Positions 40,027 to 54,200 of a DNA stretch of 64,000 bases are shown here, piece after piece. The notes under the pieces were generated by a model. The model worked only from the letters and a program-made list of their open reading frames with translations. It ran no database searches and was not told the origin of the DNA. The stretch comes from Linyphia triangularis (lineage: Eukaryota; Arthropoda; Arachnida; Araneae; Linyphiidae). Where the stretch lies: assembly GCA_963978545.1 (NCBI GenBank), contig OZ021733.1, forward strand, positions 72,881,589-72,945,588, in the 5' to 3' direction. Every line of letters begins with the position of its first letter. Within the stretch, counting starts at the first letter, position 1. The position numbers and the translations under genes are program-made.

Positions 40027-43000
40027 TTTAAATCTGAAATTACTAAATACTAGTGCTCTAGGGGGTTTTTGATCATTGTATTATTTTGCGACAGAGCAAA
40101 TTGCGTTCACACTTTCTGAACGTCACTTTAGAAAAGTTCTATTTCCAAAATGATTGAAGTATTTATTTTAAAAACTATTCTGCATAGTAGTTTAAGTTTA
40201 AAATTATTAAATACTAGCGAAGTTATCTTTGTTTGAAATTTTTTTTAGTTTTCGAAACAAAAATTTTAAAAGGCATTTTTTTGACGTTTCATGAGAAAAG
40301 TGCTAAGTGTAAAATGATTGATGTTTTTAAATAAAAAACTAGCTTGTATTACAATATAATTCTAAATTGATACAATAATAGGAAAATTTCCTATTTTTGA
40401 ACTTTTTTTCAGTTTTTGACCCAAAGATTTCCAAACACCCTTTTTTCATGTTTCATGAGAAAAGCTCTAATTATACAATGATTGCAATTTTTGAGTAAAG
40501 AACTGTATTGCCTAGGCCTGAAGGTTCAAAATTATTAAACACAAGTGAAATTAGCTAATTTTAAGCATTTTTTTTATTTTTCAAAAAAAACTTTTTTTCT
40601 GTTTTTACACGTTTCATGAGAAAATCTCTGATTTAAGAATGATTGCAGTTTCTTATCAAACAACTGCAATTATTGAGAATTTAAATCTGAAATTACTAAA
40701 TACTAGTGCTCTTGGGGGTTTTTGATCATTGTATTATTTTGCGACAGAGCAAATTGCGTTCACACTTTCTGAACGTCACTTTAGAAAAGTTATATTTCCA
40801 AAATGATTGAAGTATTTATTTTAAAAACTATTCTGCATAGTAGTTTAAGTTTAAAATTATTAAATACTAGCGAAGTTATCTTTGTTTGAAATTTTTTTTA
40901 GTTTTCGAAACAAAAATTTTAAAAGGCATTTTTTTGACGTTTCATGAGAAAAGTGCTAAGTGTAAAATGATTGATGTTTTTAAATAAAAAACTAGCTTGT
41001 ATTACAATTTAATTCTAAATTGATACAATAATAGGAAAATTTCCTATTTTTGAACTTTTTTTCAGTTTTTGACCCAAAGGTTTCCAAACACCCTTTTTTC
41101 ATGTTTCATGAGAAAAGCTCTAATTATACAATGATTGCAATTTTTGAGTAAAAAACTGTATTGCCTAGGCCTTAAGGTTCAAAACTATTAAATACAAGTG
41201 AAATTAGCTAATTTTAAGCATTTTTTTTATTTTTCGAAAAAAAACTTTTTTTCCGTTTTTACACGTTTCATGAGAAAATCTCTGATTTAAGAATGATTGC
41301 AGTTTCTTATCAAACAACTGCAATTATTGAGAATTTAAATCTGAAATTACTAAATACTAGTGCTCTTGGGGTTTTTTGATCATTGTATTATTTTGCGACA
41401 GAGCAAATTTCGTTAACACTTTCTGAACGTCAATTTAGAAAAGTTCTATTTCCAAAATGATTGAAGTATTTATGTTAAAATCTATTCTGCATAGTAGTTT
41501 AAGTTTAAAATTATTAAATACTAGCGAAGTTATCTTTTTTTGAAATTTTTTTTAGTTTTCGAAACAAAGATTTTAAAAGGCATTTTTTTGACGTTTCATG
41601 AGAAAAGTGCTAAGTGTAAAATGATTGATGTTTTTAAATAAAAAACTAGCTTGTATTACAATATAATCCTAAATTGATACAATACTAGGAAAATTTCCTA
41701 TTTTTGAACTTTTTTTCAGTTTTTGACCCAAAGATTTCCAAACACCCTTTTTTCATGTTTCATGAGAAAAGCTCTAATTATACAATGATTGCAATTTTTG
41801 AGTAAAAAACTGTATTGCCTAGGCCTTAAGGTTCAAAACTATTAAATACAAGTGAAATTAGCTAATTTTAAGCATTTTTTTTATTTTTTGAAAAAAAACT
41901 TTTTTTCCGTTTTTACACGTTTCATGAGAAAATCTCTGATTTAAGAATGATTGCAGTTTCTTATCAAACAACTGCAATTATTGAGAATTTAAATCTGAAA
42001 TTACTAAATACTAGTGCTCTTGGGGGTTTTTGATCATTGTATTATTTTGCGACAGAGCAAATTGCGTTCACACTTTCTGAACGTCAATTTAGAAAAGTTC
42101 TATTTCCAAAATGATTGAAGTATTTATGTTAAAATCTATTCTGCATAGTAGTTTAAGTTTAAAATTATTAAATACTAGCGAAGTTATCTTTTTTTGAAAT
42201 TTTTTTTAGTTTTCGAAACAAAGATTTTAAAAGGCATTTTTTTGACGTTTCATGAGAAAAGTGCTAAGTGTAAAATGATTGATGTTTTTAAATAAAAAAC
42301 TAGCTTGTATTACAATATAATCCTAAATTGATACAATACTAGGAAAATTTCCTATTTTTGAACTTTTTTTCAGTTTTTGACCCAAAGATTTCCAAACACC
42401 CTTGTTTCATGTTTCATGAGAAAAGCTCTAATTATACAATGATTGCAATTTTTGAGTAAAAAACTGTATTGCCTAGGCCTTAAGGTTTAAAACTATTAAA
42501 TACAAGTGAAATTAGCTAATTTTAAGCATTTTTTTTATTTTTCGAAAAAAAACTTTTTTTCTGTTTTTACACGTTTCATGAGAAAATCTCTGATTTAAGA
42601 ATGATTGCAGTTTCTTATCAAACAACTGCAATTATTGAGAATTTAAATCTGAAATTACTAAATACTAGTGCTCTTGGGGGTTTTTGATCATTGTATTATT
42701 TTGCGACGGAGCAAATTGCGTTCACACTTTCTGAACGTCAATTTAGAAAAGTTCTATTTCCAAAATGATTGAAGTATTTATGTTAAAATCTATTCTGCAT
42801 AGTAGTTTAAGTTTAAAATTATTAAATACTAGCGAAGTTATCTTTTTTTGAAATTTTTTTTAGTTTTCGAAACAAAGATTTTAAAAGGCATTTTTTGACG
42901 TTTCATGAGAAAAGTGCTAAGTGTAAAATGATTGATGTTTTTAAATAAAAAACTAGCTTGTATTACAATTTAATTCTAAATTGATACAACACTAGGAAAA

Positions 43001-46000
43001 TTTGCAATTTTTGAACTTTTTTTCAGTTTTTGACCCAAAGATTTCCAAACACCCTTTTTTCATGTTTCATGAGAAAAGTTCTAATTATACAATGATTGCA
43101 ATTTTTGAGTAAAAAACTGTATTGCCTCGGCCTTAAGGTTCAAAACTATTAAATACAAGTGAAATTAGCTAATTTTAAGCATTTTTTTTATTTTTCGAAA
43201 AAAACTTTTTTTTTCCGTTTTTACACGTTTCATGAGAAAATCTCTGATTTAAGAATGATTGCAGTTTCTTATCAAACAACTGCAATTATTGAGAATTTAA
43301 TTCTGAAATTACTAAATACTAGTGCTCTTGGGGGTTTTTGATCATTGTATTATTTTGCGACAGAGCAAATTGCGTTCACACTTTCTGAACGTCACTTTAG
43401 AAAAGTTCTATTTCCAAAATGATTGAAGTATTTATTTTAAAAACTATTCTGCATAGTAGTTTAAGTTTAAAATTATTAAATACTAGCGAAGTTATCTTTT
43501 TTTGAAATTTTTTTTAGTTTTCGAAAAAAAAATTTTAAAAGGCAATTTTTTGACGTTTCATGAGAAAAGTGCTAAGTGTAAAATGATTGATGTTTTTAAA
43601 TAAAAAACTAGCTTGTATTACAATTTAATTCTAAATTGATACAATAATAGGAAAATTTCCTATTTTTGAACTTTTTTTCAGTTTTTGACCCAAAGATTTC
43701 CAAACACCCTTTTTTCATGTTTCATGAGAAAAGCTCTAATTATACAATGATTGCAATTTTTGAGTAAAGAACTGTATTGCCTAGGCCTGAAGGTTCAAAA
43801 TTATTAAACACAAGTGAAATTAGCTAATTTTAAGCATTTTTTTTATTTTTCGAAAAAAACTTTTTTTCTGTTTTTACACGTTTCATGAGAAAATCTCTGA
43901 TTTAAGAATGATTGCAGTTTCTTATCAAACAACTGCAATTATTGAGAATTTAAATCTGACATTACTAAATACTAGTGCTCTTGGGGGTTTTTGATCATTG
44001 TATTATTTTGCGACAGAGCAAATTGCGTTCACACTTTCTGAACGTCACTTTAGAAAAGTTCTATTTCCAAAATGATTGAAGTATTTATTTTAAAAACTAT
44101 TCTGCATAGTAGTTTAAGTTTAAAATTATTAAATACTAGCGAAGTTATCTTTTTTTGAAATTTTTTTTAGTTTTCGAAACAAAGATTTTAAAAGGCATTT
44201 TTTGACGTTTTATGAGAAAAGTGCTAAGTGTAGAATGATTGATGTTTTTGAATAAAAAACTAGCATGTATTACAATTTAATTCTAAATTGATACAATACT
44301 AGGAAAATTTGCAATTTTTGAACTTTTTTTCAGTTTTTGACCCAAAGATTTCCAAACACCCTTTTTTCATGTTTCATGAGAAAAGTTCTAATTATACAAT
44401 GATTGCAATTTTCGAGTAAAAAACTGTATTGCCTCGGCCTTAAGGTTCAAAACTATTAAATACAAGTGAAATTAGCTAATTTTAAGCATTTTTTTTATTT
44501 TTCGAAAAAAACTTTTTCCGTTTTTACACATTTCATGAGAAAATCTCTGATTTAAGAATGATTGCAGTTTCTTATCAAACAACTGCAATTATTGAGAATT
44601 TAAATCTGAAATTACTAAATACTAGTGCTCTTGGGGGTTTTTGATCATTGTATTATTTTGCGACAGAGCAAATTGCGTTCACACTTTCTGAACGTCAATT
44701 TAGAAAAGTTCTATTTCCAAAATGATTGAAGTATTTATGTTAAAATCTATTCTGCATAGTAGTTTAAGTTTAAAATTATTAAATACTAGCTAAATTATCT
44801 TTTTTTGAAATTTTTTTTAGTTTTCGAAACAAAGATTTTAAAAGGCATTTTTTTGACGTTTCATGAGAAAAGTGCTAAGTGTAAAATGATTGATGTTTTT
44901 AAATAAAAAACTAGCTTGTATTACAATTTAATTCTAAATTGATACAATAATAGGAAAATTTCCTATTTTTGAACTTTTTTTCAGTTTTTGACCCAAAGAT
45001 TTCCAAACACCCTTTTTTCATGTTTCATGAGAAAAGCTCTAATTATACAATGATTGCAATTTTTGAGTAAAGAACTGTATTGCCTCGGCCTTAAGGTTCA
45101 AAACTATTAAATACAAGTGAAATTAGCTAATTTTAAGCATTTTTTTTATTTTTCGAAAAAAAACTTTTTTTCCGTTTTTACACGTTTCATGAGAAAATCT
45201 CTGATTTAAGAATGATTGCAGTTTCTTATCAAACAACTGCAATTATTGAGAATTTAAATCTGAAACTACTAAATACTAGTGCTCTTGGGGGTTTTTGATC
45301 ATTGTATTATTTTGCGACAGAGCAAATTGCGTTAACACTTTCTGAACGTCAATTTAGAAAAGTTCTATTTCCAAAATGATTGAAGTATTTATGTTAAAAT
45401 CTATTCTGCATAGTAGTTTAAGTTTAAAATTATTAAATACTAGCGAAGTTATCTTTTTTTGAAATTTTTTTTAGTTTTCGAAACAAAGATTTTAAAAGGC
45501 ATTTTTTTGACGTTTCATGAGAAAAGTGCTAAGTGTAAAATGATTGATGTTTTTAAATAAAAAACTAGCTTGTATTACAATATAATTCTAAATTGATACA
45601 ATACTAGGAAAATTTCCTATTTTTGAACTTTTTTTCAGTTTTTGACCCAAAGATTTCCAAACACCCTTTTTTCATGTTTCATGAGAAAAGCTCTAATTAT
45701 ACAATGATTGCAATTTTTGAGTAAAAAACTGTATTGCCTAGGCCTTAAGGTTCAAAACTATTAAATACAAGTGAAATTAGCTAATTTTAAGCATTTTTTT
45801 TATTTTTTGAAAAAAAACTTTTTTTAAGTTTTTACACGTTTCATGAGAAAATCTCTGATTTAAGAATGATTGCAGTTTCTTATCAAACAACTGCAATTAT
45901 TGAGAATTTAAATCTGAAACTACTAAATACTAGTGCTCTTGGGGGTTTTTGATCATTGTATTATTTTGCGACAGAGCAAATTGCGTTAACACTTTCTGAA

Positions 46001-48180
46001 CGTCAATTTAGAAAAGTTCTATTTCCAAAATGATTGAAGTATTTATGTTAAAATCTATTCTGCATAGTAGTTTAAGTTTAAAATTATTAAATACTAGCGA
46101 AGTTATCTTTTTTTGAAATTTTTTTTAGTTTTCGAAACAAAGATTTTAAAAGGCATTTTTTTGACGTTTCATGAGAAAAGTGCTAAGTGTAAAATGATTG
46201 ATGTTTTTAAATAAAAAACTAGCTTGTATTACAATTTAATTCTAAATTGATACAATACTAGGAAAATTTCCTATTTTGAACTTTTTTTCAGTTATTGACC
46301 CAAAAATTTCCAAACACCCTTTTTTCATGTTTCATGAGAAAAGCTCTAATTATACAATGATTGCAATTTTTGAGTAAAAAACTGTATTGCCTAGGCGTTA
46401 AGGTTCAAAACTATTAAATACAAGTGAAATTAGCTAATTTTAAGCATTTTTTTTATTTTTCGAAAAAAAACTTTTTTTCCGTTTTTACACGTTTCATGAG
46501 AAAATCTCTGATTTAAGAATGATTGCAGTTTCTTATCAAACAACTGCAATTATTGAGAATTTAAATCTGAAATTACTAAATACTAGTGCTCTTGGGGGTT
46601 TTTGATCATTGTATTATTTTGCGACAGAGCAAATTGCGTTAACACTTTCTGAACGTCAATTTAGAAAAGTTCTATTTCCAAAATGATTGAAGTATTTATG
46701 TTAAAATCTATTCTGCATAGTAGTTTAAGTTTAAAATTATTAAATACTAGCGAAGTTATCTTTTTTTGAAATTTTTTTTAGTTTTCGAAACAAAGATTTT
46801 AAAAGGCATTTTTTTGACGTTTCATGAGAAAAGTGCTAAGTGTAAAATGATTGATGTTTTTAAATAAAAAACTAGCTTGTATTACAATTTAATTCTAAAT
46901 TGATACAATACTAGGAAAATTTGCAATTTTTTAACTTTTTCCGGTTTTTGACCCAAAGATTTCCAAACACCCTTTTTTCATGTTTCATGAGAAAAGTTCT
47001 AATTATACAATGATTGCAATTTTTGAGTAAAAAACGGTATTGCCTCGGCCGTAAGGTTCAAAACTATTAAATACAAGTGAAATTAGCTAATTTTAAGCAT
47101 TTTTTTTTTTTCGAAAAAAAACTTTTTTTCCGTTTTTACACGTTTCATGAGAAAATCTCTGATTTAAGAATGATTGTAGTTTCTTATCAAACAACTGCAA
47201 TTATTGAGAATTTAAATCTGAAATGACTAAATACTAGTGCTCTTAAGGGTTTTTGATCATTGTATTATTTTGCGACAGAGCAAATTGCGTTCACACTTTC
47301 TGAACATCACTTTAGAAAAGTTCAATTTCCAAAATGATTGAAGTATTTATGTTAAAAATTATTCTGCATAGTAGTTTAAGTTTAAAATTATTAAATACTA
47401 GCGAAGTTATCTTTTTTTGAAATTTTTTTTAGTTTTCGAAACAAAGATTTTAAAAGGCATTTTTTTGACGTTTCATGAGAAAAGTGCTAAGTGTAAAATG
47501 ATTGATGTTTTTAAATAAAAAACTAGCTTGTATTACAATATAATTCTAAATTGATACAATACTAGGAAAATTTCCTATTTTTGAACTTTTTTTCAGTTTT
47601 TGACCCAAAGATTTCCAAACACCCTTTTTTCATGTTTCATGAGAAAAGCTCTAATTATACAATGATTGCAATTTTTGAGTAAAAAACTGTATTGCCTAGG
47701 CCTTAAGTTTCAAAACTATTAAATACAAGTGAAATTAGCTAATTTTAAGCATTTTTTTTATTTTTTGAAAAAAAACTTTTTTTAAGTTTTTACACGTTTC
47801 ATGAGAAAATCTCTGATTTAAGAATGATTGCAGTTTCTTATCAAACAACTGCAATTATTGAGAATTTAAATCTGAAATTACTAAATACTAGTGCTCTTGG
47901 GGGTTTTTGATCATTGTATTATTTTGCGACAGAGCAAATTGCGTTAACACTTTCTGAACGTCAATTTAGAAAATTTCTATTTCCAAAATGATTGAAGTAT
48001 TTATGTTAAAATCTATTCTGCATAGTAGTTTAAGTTTAAAATTATTAAATACAAGCGAAGTTATCTTTTTTTGAAATTTTTTTTAGTTTTCGAAACAAAG
48101 ATTTTAAAAGGCATTTTTTTGACGTTTCATGAGAAAAGTGCTAAGTGTAGAATGATTGATGTTTTTGAATAAAAAACTAG
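40027..48180 (+). repeat. Array block 8: mixed block, source of the right-end duplication
   Basis: Phase marks lie at 40055, 40708, 41362, 42016, 42670, 43324, 43977, 44627, 45281, 45935, 46588, 47239 and 47893. The first 5 kb recurs at 58.99-64.0 kb. Later monomers resemble the left edge: AACTTTTTCCGG near 46930 and CTCTTAAGG at 47239 match 14310 and 14615. Type markers unique to this block and its copy include GCGACGGAGC (42701/61661). Confidence 0.85.
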
Positions 48181-48218
48181 CTTTTACATTTAACTAGCTT
48201 TTACTAGCTTTTACATTA
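48181..48218 (+). repeat. Filler insertion at a block junction (net +33 bp)
   Basis: In other monomers ACTAGCTTGT is followed directly by ATTACAATTT. Here the spacing grows by 33 bases, and ACTAGCTTTTA occurs three times (48176, 48193, 48203), with TTTTACATT twice. It explains the single 685-bp spacing (47893 to 48578). The left side matches left-edge type monomers and the right side begins the copy of block 6. Confidence 0.9.
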
Positions 48219-51200
48219 ATTACAATTTAATTCTAAATTGATACAATACTAGGAAAATTTGCAATTTTTGAACTTTTTTCAGTTTTTGACCCAAAGATTT
48301 CCAAACACCCTTTTTTCATGTTTCATGAGAAAAGTTATAATTATACAATGATTGCAATTTTTGAGTAAAAAACTGTATTGCCTCGGCCTTAAGGTTCAAA
48401 ACTATTAAATACAAGTGAAATTAGCTAATTTTAAGCATTTTTTTTATTTTTCGAAAAAAAACTTTTTTCCTTTTTTACAAGTTTCATGAGAAAATCTCTT
48501 ATTTAAGAATGATTGCAGTTTCTTATCAAACAACTGCAATTATTGAGAATTGAAATCTGAAATGACTAAATACTAGTGCTCTTGGGGGATTTTGATCATT
48601 GTATTATTTTGCGACAGAGCAAATTGCGTTCACACTTTCTGAACGTCACTTTAGAAAAGTTCTATTTCCAAAATGATTGAAGTATTTATTTTAAAAACTA
48701 TTCTGCATAGTAGTTTAAGTTTAAAATTATTAAATACTAGCGAAGTTATCTTTTTTTGAAATTTTTTTTAGTTTTCGAAAAAAAAATTTTAAAAGGCAAT
48801 TTTTTGACGTTTCATGAGAAAAGTGCTAAGTGTAAAATGATTGATGTTTTTAAATAAAAAACTAGCTTGTATTACAATATAATTCTAAATTGATACAATA
48901 ATAGGAAAATTTCCTATTTTTGAACTTTTTTTCAGTTTTTGACCCAAAGATTTCCAAACACCCTTTTTTCATGTTTCATGAGAAAAGCTCTAATTATACA
49001 ATGATTGCAATTTTTGAGTAAAGAACTGTATTGCCTAGGCCTGAAGGTTCAAAATTATTAAACACAAGTGAAATTAGCTAATTTTAAGCATTTTTTTTAT
49101 TTTTCAAAAAAAACTTTTTTTCTGTTTTTACACGTTTCATGAGAAAATCTCTGATTTAAGAATGATTGCAGTTTCTTATCAAACAACTGCAATTATTGAG
49201 AATTTAAATCTGAAATTACTAAATACTAGTGCTCTTGGGGGTTTTTGATCATTGTATTATTTTGCGACAGAGCAAATTGCGTTCACACTTTCTGAACGTC
49301 ACTTTAGAAAAGTTATATTTCCAAAATGATTGAAGTATTTATTTTAAAAACTATTCTGCATAGTAGTTTAAGTTTAAAATTATTAAATACTAGCGAAGTT
49401 ATCTTTGTTTGAAATTTTTTTTAGTTTTCGAAACAAAAATTTTAAAAGGCATTTTTTTGACGTTTCATGAGAAAAGTGCTAAGTGTAAAATGATTGATGT
49501 TTTTAAATAAAAAACTAGCTTGTATTACAATTTAATTCTAAATTGATACAATAATAGGAAAATTTCCTATTTTTGAACTTTTTTTCATTTTTTGACCCAA
49601 AGATTTCCAAACACCCTTTTTTCATGTTTCATGAGAAAAGTTCTAATTATACAATGATTGCAATTTTTGAGTAAAGAACTGTATTGCCTAGGCCTGAAGG
49701 TTCAAAATTATTAAACACAAGTGAAATTAGCTAATTATAAGCATTTTTTTTATTTTTTGAAAAAAACTTTTTTTCTGTTTTTACACGTTTCATGAGAAAA
49801 TCTCTGATTTAAGAATGATTGCAGTTTCTTATCAAACAACTGCAATTATTGAGAATTTAAATCTGAAATTACTAAATACTAGTGCTCTAGGGGGTTTTTG
49901 ATCATTGTATTATTTTGCGACAGAGCAAATTGCGTTCACACTTTCTGAACGTCACTTTAGAAAAGTTCTATTTCCAAAATGATTGAAGTATTTATTTTAA
50001 AAACTATTCTGCATAGTAGTTTAAGTTTAAAATTATTAAATACTAGCGAAGTTATCTTTGTTTGAAATTTTTTTTAGTTTTCGAAACAAAAATTTTAAAA
50101 GGCATTTTTTTGACGTTTCATGAGAAAAGTGCTAAGTGTAAAATGATTGATGTTTTTAAATAAAAAACTAGCTTGTATTACAATATAATTCTAAATTGAT
50201 ACAATAATAGGAAAATTTCCTATTTTTGAACTTTTTTTCAGTTTTTGACCCAAAGATTTCCAAACACCCTTTTTTCATGTTTCATGAGAAAAGCTCTAAT
50301 TATACAATGATTGCAATTTTTGAGTAAAGAACTGTATTGCCTAGGCCTGAAGGTTCAAAATTATTAAACACAAGTGAAATTAGCTAATTTTAAGCATTTT
50401 TTTTATTTTTAAAAAAAAACTTTTTTTCTGTTTTTACACGTTTCATGAGAAAATCTCTGATTTAAGAATGATTGCAGTTTCTTATCAAACAACTGCAATT
50501 ATTGAGAATTTAAATCTGAAATTACTAAATACTAGTGCTCTTGGGGGTTTTTGATCATTGTATTATTTTGCGACAGAGCAAATTGCGTTCACACTTTCTG
50601 AACGTCACTTTAGAAAAGCTCTATTTCCAAAATGATTGAAGTATTTATGTTAAAACTATTCTGCATAGTAGTTTAAGTTTAAAATTATTAAATACTAGCG
50701 AAGTTATCTTTGTTTGAAATTTTTTTTAGTTTTCGAAACAAAAATTTTAAAAGGCATTTTTTTGACGTTTCATGAGAAAAGTGCTAAGTGTAAAATGATT
50801 GATGTTTTTAAATAAAAAACTAGCTTGTATTACAATTTAATTCTAAATTGATACAATACTAGGAAAATTTGCAATTTTTGAACTTTTTTTCAGTTTTTGA
50901 CCCAAAGATTTCCAAACACCCTTTTTTCATGTTTCATGAGAAAAGTTCTAATTATACAATGATTGCAATTTTCGAGTAAAAAACTGTATTGCCTCGGCCT
51001 TAAGGTTCAAAACTATTAAATACAAGTGAAATTAGCTAATTTTAAGCATTTTTTTTATTTTTCGTAAAAAACTTTTTCCGTTTTTACACATTTCATGAGA
51101 AAATCTCTGATTTAAGAATGATTGCAGTTTCTTATCAAACAACTGCAATTATTGAGAATTGAAATCTGAAATGACTAAATACTAGTGCTCTTGGGGGATT

Positions 51201-54200
51201 TTGATCATTGTATTATTTTGCGACAGAGCAAATTGCGTTCACACTTTCTGAACGTCACTTTAGAAAAGTTCTATTTCCAAAATGATTGAAGTATTTATTT
51301 TAAAAACTATTCTGCATAGTAGTTTAAGTTTAAAATTATTAAATACTAGCGAAGTTATCTTTTTTTGAAATTTTTTTTAGTTTTCGAAAAAAAAATTTTA
51401 AAAGGCAATTTTTTGACGTTTCATGAGAAAAGTGCTAAGTGTAAAATGATTGATGTTTTTAAATAAAAAACTAGCTTGTATTACAATTTAATTCTAAATA
51501 GATACAATACTAGGAAAATTTGCAATTTTTGAACTTTTTTTCAGTTTTTGACCCAAAGATTTCCAAACACCCTTTTTTCATGTTTCATGAGAAAAGTTCT
51601 AATTATACAATGATTGCAATTTTTGAGTAAAGAACTGTATTGCCTAGGCCTGAAGGTTCAAAATTATTAAACACAAGTGAAATTAGCTAATTATAAGCAT
51701 TTTTTTTATTTTTTGAAAAAAACTTTTTTTCTGTTTTTACACGTTTCATGAGAAAATCTCTGATTTAAGAATGATTGCAGTTTCTTATCAAACAACTGCA
51801 ATTATTGAGAATTTAAATCTGAAATTACTAAATACTAGTGCTCTAGGGGGTTTTTGATCATTGTATTATTTTGCGACAGAGCAAATTGCGTTCACACTTT
51901 CTGAACGTCACTTTAGAAAAGTTCTATTTCCAAAATGATTGAAGTATTTATTTTAAAAACTATTCTGCATAGTAGTTTAAGTTTAAAATTATTAAATACT
52001 AGCGAAGTTATCTTTGTTTGAAATTTTTTTTAGTTTTCGAAACAAAAATTTTAAAAGGCATTTTTTTGACGTTTCATGAGAAAAGTGCTAAGTGTAAAAT
52101 GATTGATGTTTTTAAATAAAAAACTAGCTTGTATTACAATATAATTCTAAATTGATACAATAATAGGAAAATTTCCTATTTTTGAACTTTTTTTCAGTTT
52201 TTGACCCAAAGATTTCCAAACACCCTTTTTTCATGTTTCATGAGAAAAGCTCTAATTATACAATGATTGCAATTTTTGAGTAAAGAACTGTATTGCCTAG
52301 GCCTGAAGGTTCAAAATTATTAAACACAAGTGAAATTAGCTAATTTTAAGCATTTTTTTTATTTTTCAAAAAAAACTTTTTTTCTGTTTTTACACGTTTC
52401 ATGAGAAAATCTCTGATTTAAGAATGATTGCAGTTTCTTATCAAACAACTGCAATTATTGAGAATTTAAATCTGAAATTACTAAATACTAGTGCTCTTGG
52501 GGGTTTTTGATCATTGTATTATTTTGCGACAGAGCAAATTGCGTTCACACTTTCTGAACGTCACTTTAGAAAAGTTATATTTCCAAAATGATTGAAGTAT
52601 TTATTTTAAAAACTATTCTGCATAGTAGTTTAAGTTTAAAATTATTAAATACTAGCGAAGTTATCTTTGTTTGAAATTTTTTTTAGTTTTCGAAACAAAA
52701 ATTTTAAAAGGCATTTTTTTGACGTTTCATGAGAAAAGTGCTAAGTGTAAAATGATTGATGTTTTTAAATAAAAAACTAGCTTGTATTACAATTTAATTC
52801 TAAATTGATACAATAATAGGAAAATTTCCTATTTTTGAACTTTTTTTCAGTTTTTGACCCAAAGGTTTCCAAACACCCTTTTTTCATGTTTCATGAGAAA
52901 AGCTCTAATTATACAATGATTGCAATTTTTGAGTAAAAAACTGTATTGCCTAGGCCTTAAGGTTCAAAACTATTAAATACAAGTGAAATTAGCTAATTTT
53001 AAGCATTTTTTTTATTTTTCGAAAAAAAACTTTTTTTCCGTTTTTACACGTTTCATGAGAAAATCTCTGATTTAAGAATGATTGCAGTTTCTTATCAAAC
53101 AACTGCAATTATTGAGAATTTAAATCTGACATTACTAAATACTAGTGCTCTTGGGGGTTTTTGATCATTGTATTATTTTGCGACAGAGCAAATTGCGTTC
53201 ACACTTTCTGAACGTCACTTTAGAAAAGTTCTATTTCCAAAATGATTGAAGTATTTATTTTAAAAACTATTCTGCATAGTAGTTTAAGTTTAAAATTATT
53301 AAATACTAGCGAAGTTATCTTTTTTTGAAATTTTTTTTAGTTTTCGAAACAAAGATTTTAAAAGGCATTTTTTGACGTTTTATGAGAAAAGTGCTAAGAG
53401 TAGAATGATTGATGTTTTTGAATAAAAAACTAGCATGTATTACAATTTAATTCTAAATTGATACAATACTAGGAAAATTTGCAATTTTTGAACTTTTTTT
53501 CAGTTTTTGACCCAAAGATTTCCAAACACCCTTTTTTCATGTTTCATGAGAAAAGTTCTAATTATACAATGATTGCAATTTTCGAGTAAAAAACTGTATT
53601 GCCTCGGCCTTAAGGTTCAAAACTATTAAATACAAGTGAAATTAGCTAATTTTAAGCATTTTTTTTATTTTTCGTAAAAAACTTTTTCCGTTTTTACACA
53701 TTTCATGAGAAAATCTCTGATTTAAGAATGATTGCAGTTTCTTATCAAACAACTGCAATTATTGAGAATTGAAATCTGAAATGACTAAATACTAGTGCTC
53801 TTGGGGGATTTTGATCATTGTATTATTTTGCGACAGAGCAAATTGCGTTCACACTTTCTGAACGTCACTTTAGAAAAGTTCTATTTCCAAAATGATTGAA
53901 GTATTTATTTTAAAAACTATTCTGCATAGTAGTTTAAGTTTAAAATTATTAAATACTAGCGAAGTTATCTTTTTTTGAAATTTTTTTTAGTTTTCGAAAA
54001 AAAATTTTTAAAAGGCAATTTTTTGACGTTTCATGAGAAAAGTGCTAAGTGTAAAATGATTGATGTTTTTAAATAAAAAACTAGCTTGTATTACAATTTA
54101 ATTCTAAATTGATACAATACTAGGAAAATTTGCAATTTTTGAACTTTTTTTCAGTTTTTGACCCAAAGATTTCCAAACACCCTTTTTTCATGTTTCATGA

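Noticed and set aside
43159..43341. 60-codon plus-strand frame, with a near-identical partner at 62119-62301
   Set aside because: Both lie inside subunits C and D of the satellite and open only because of a T-run length change. The pair is explained by the 18.96-kb block duplication, not by selection for a protein.
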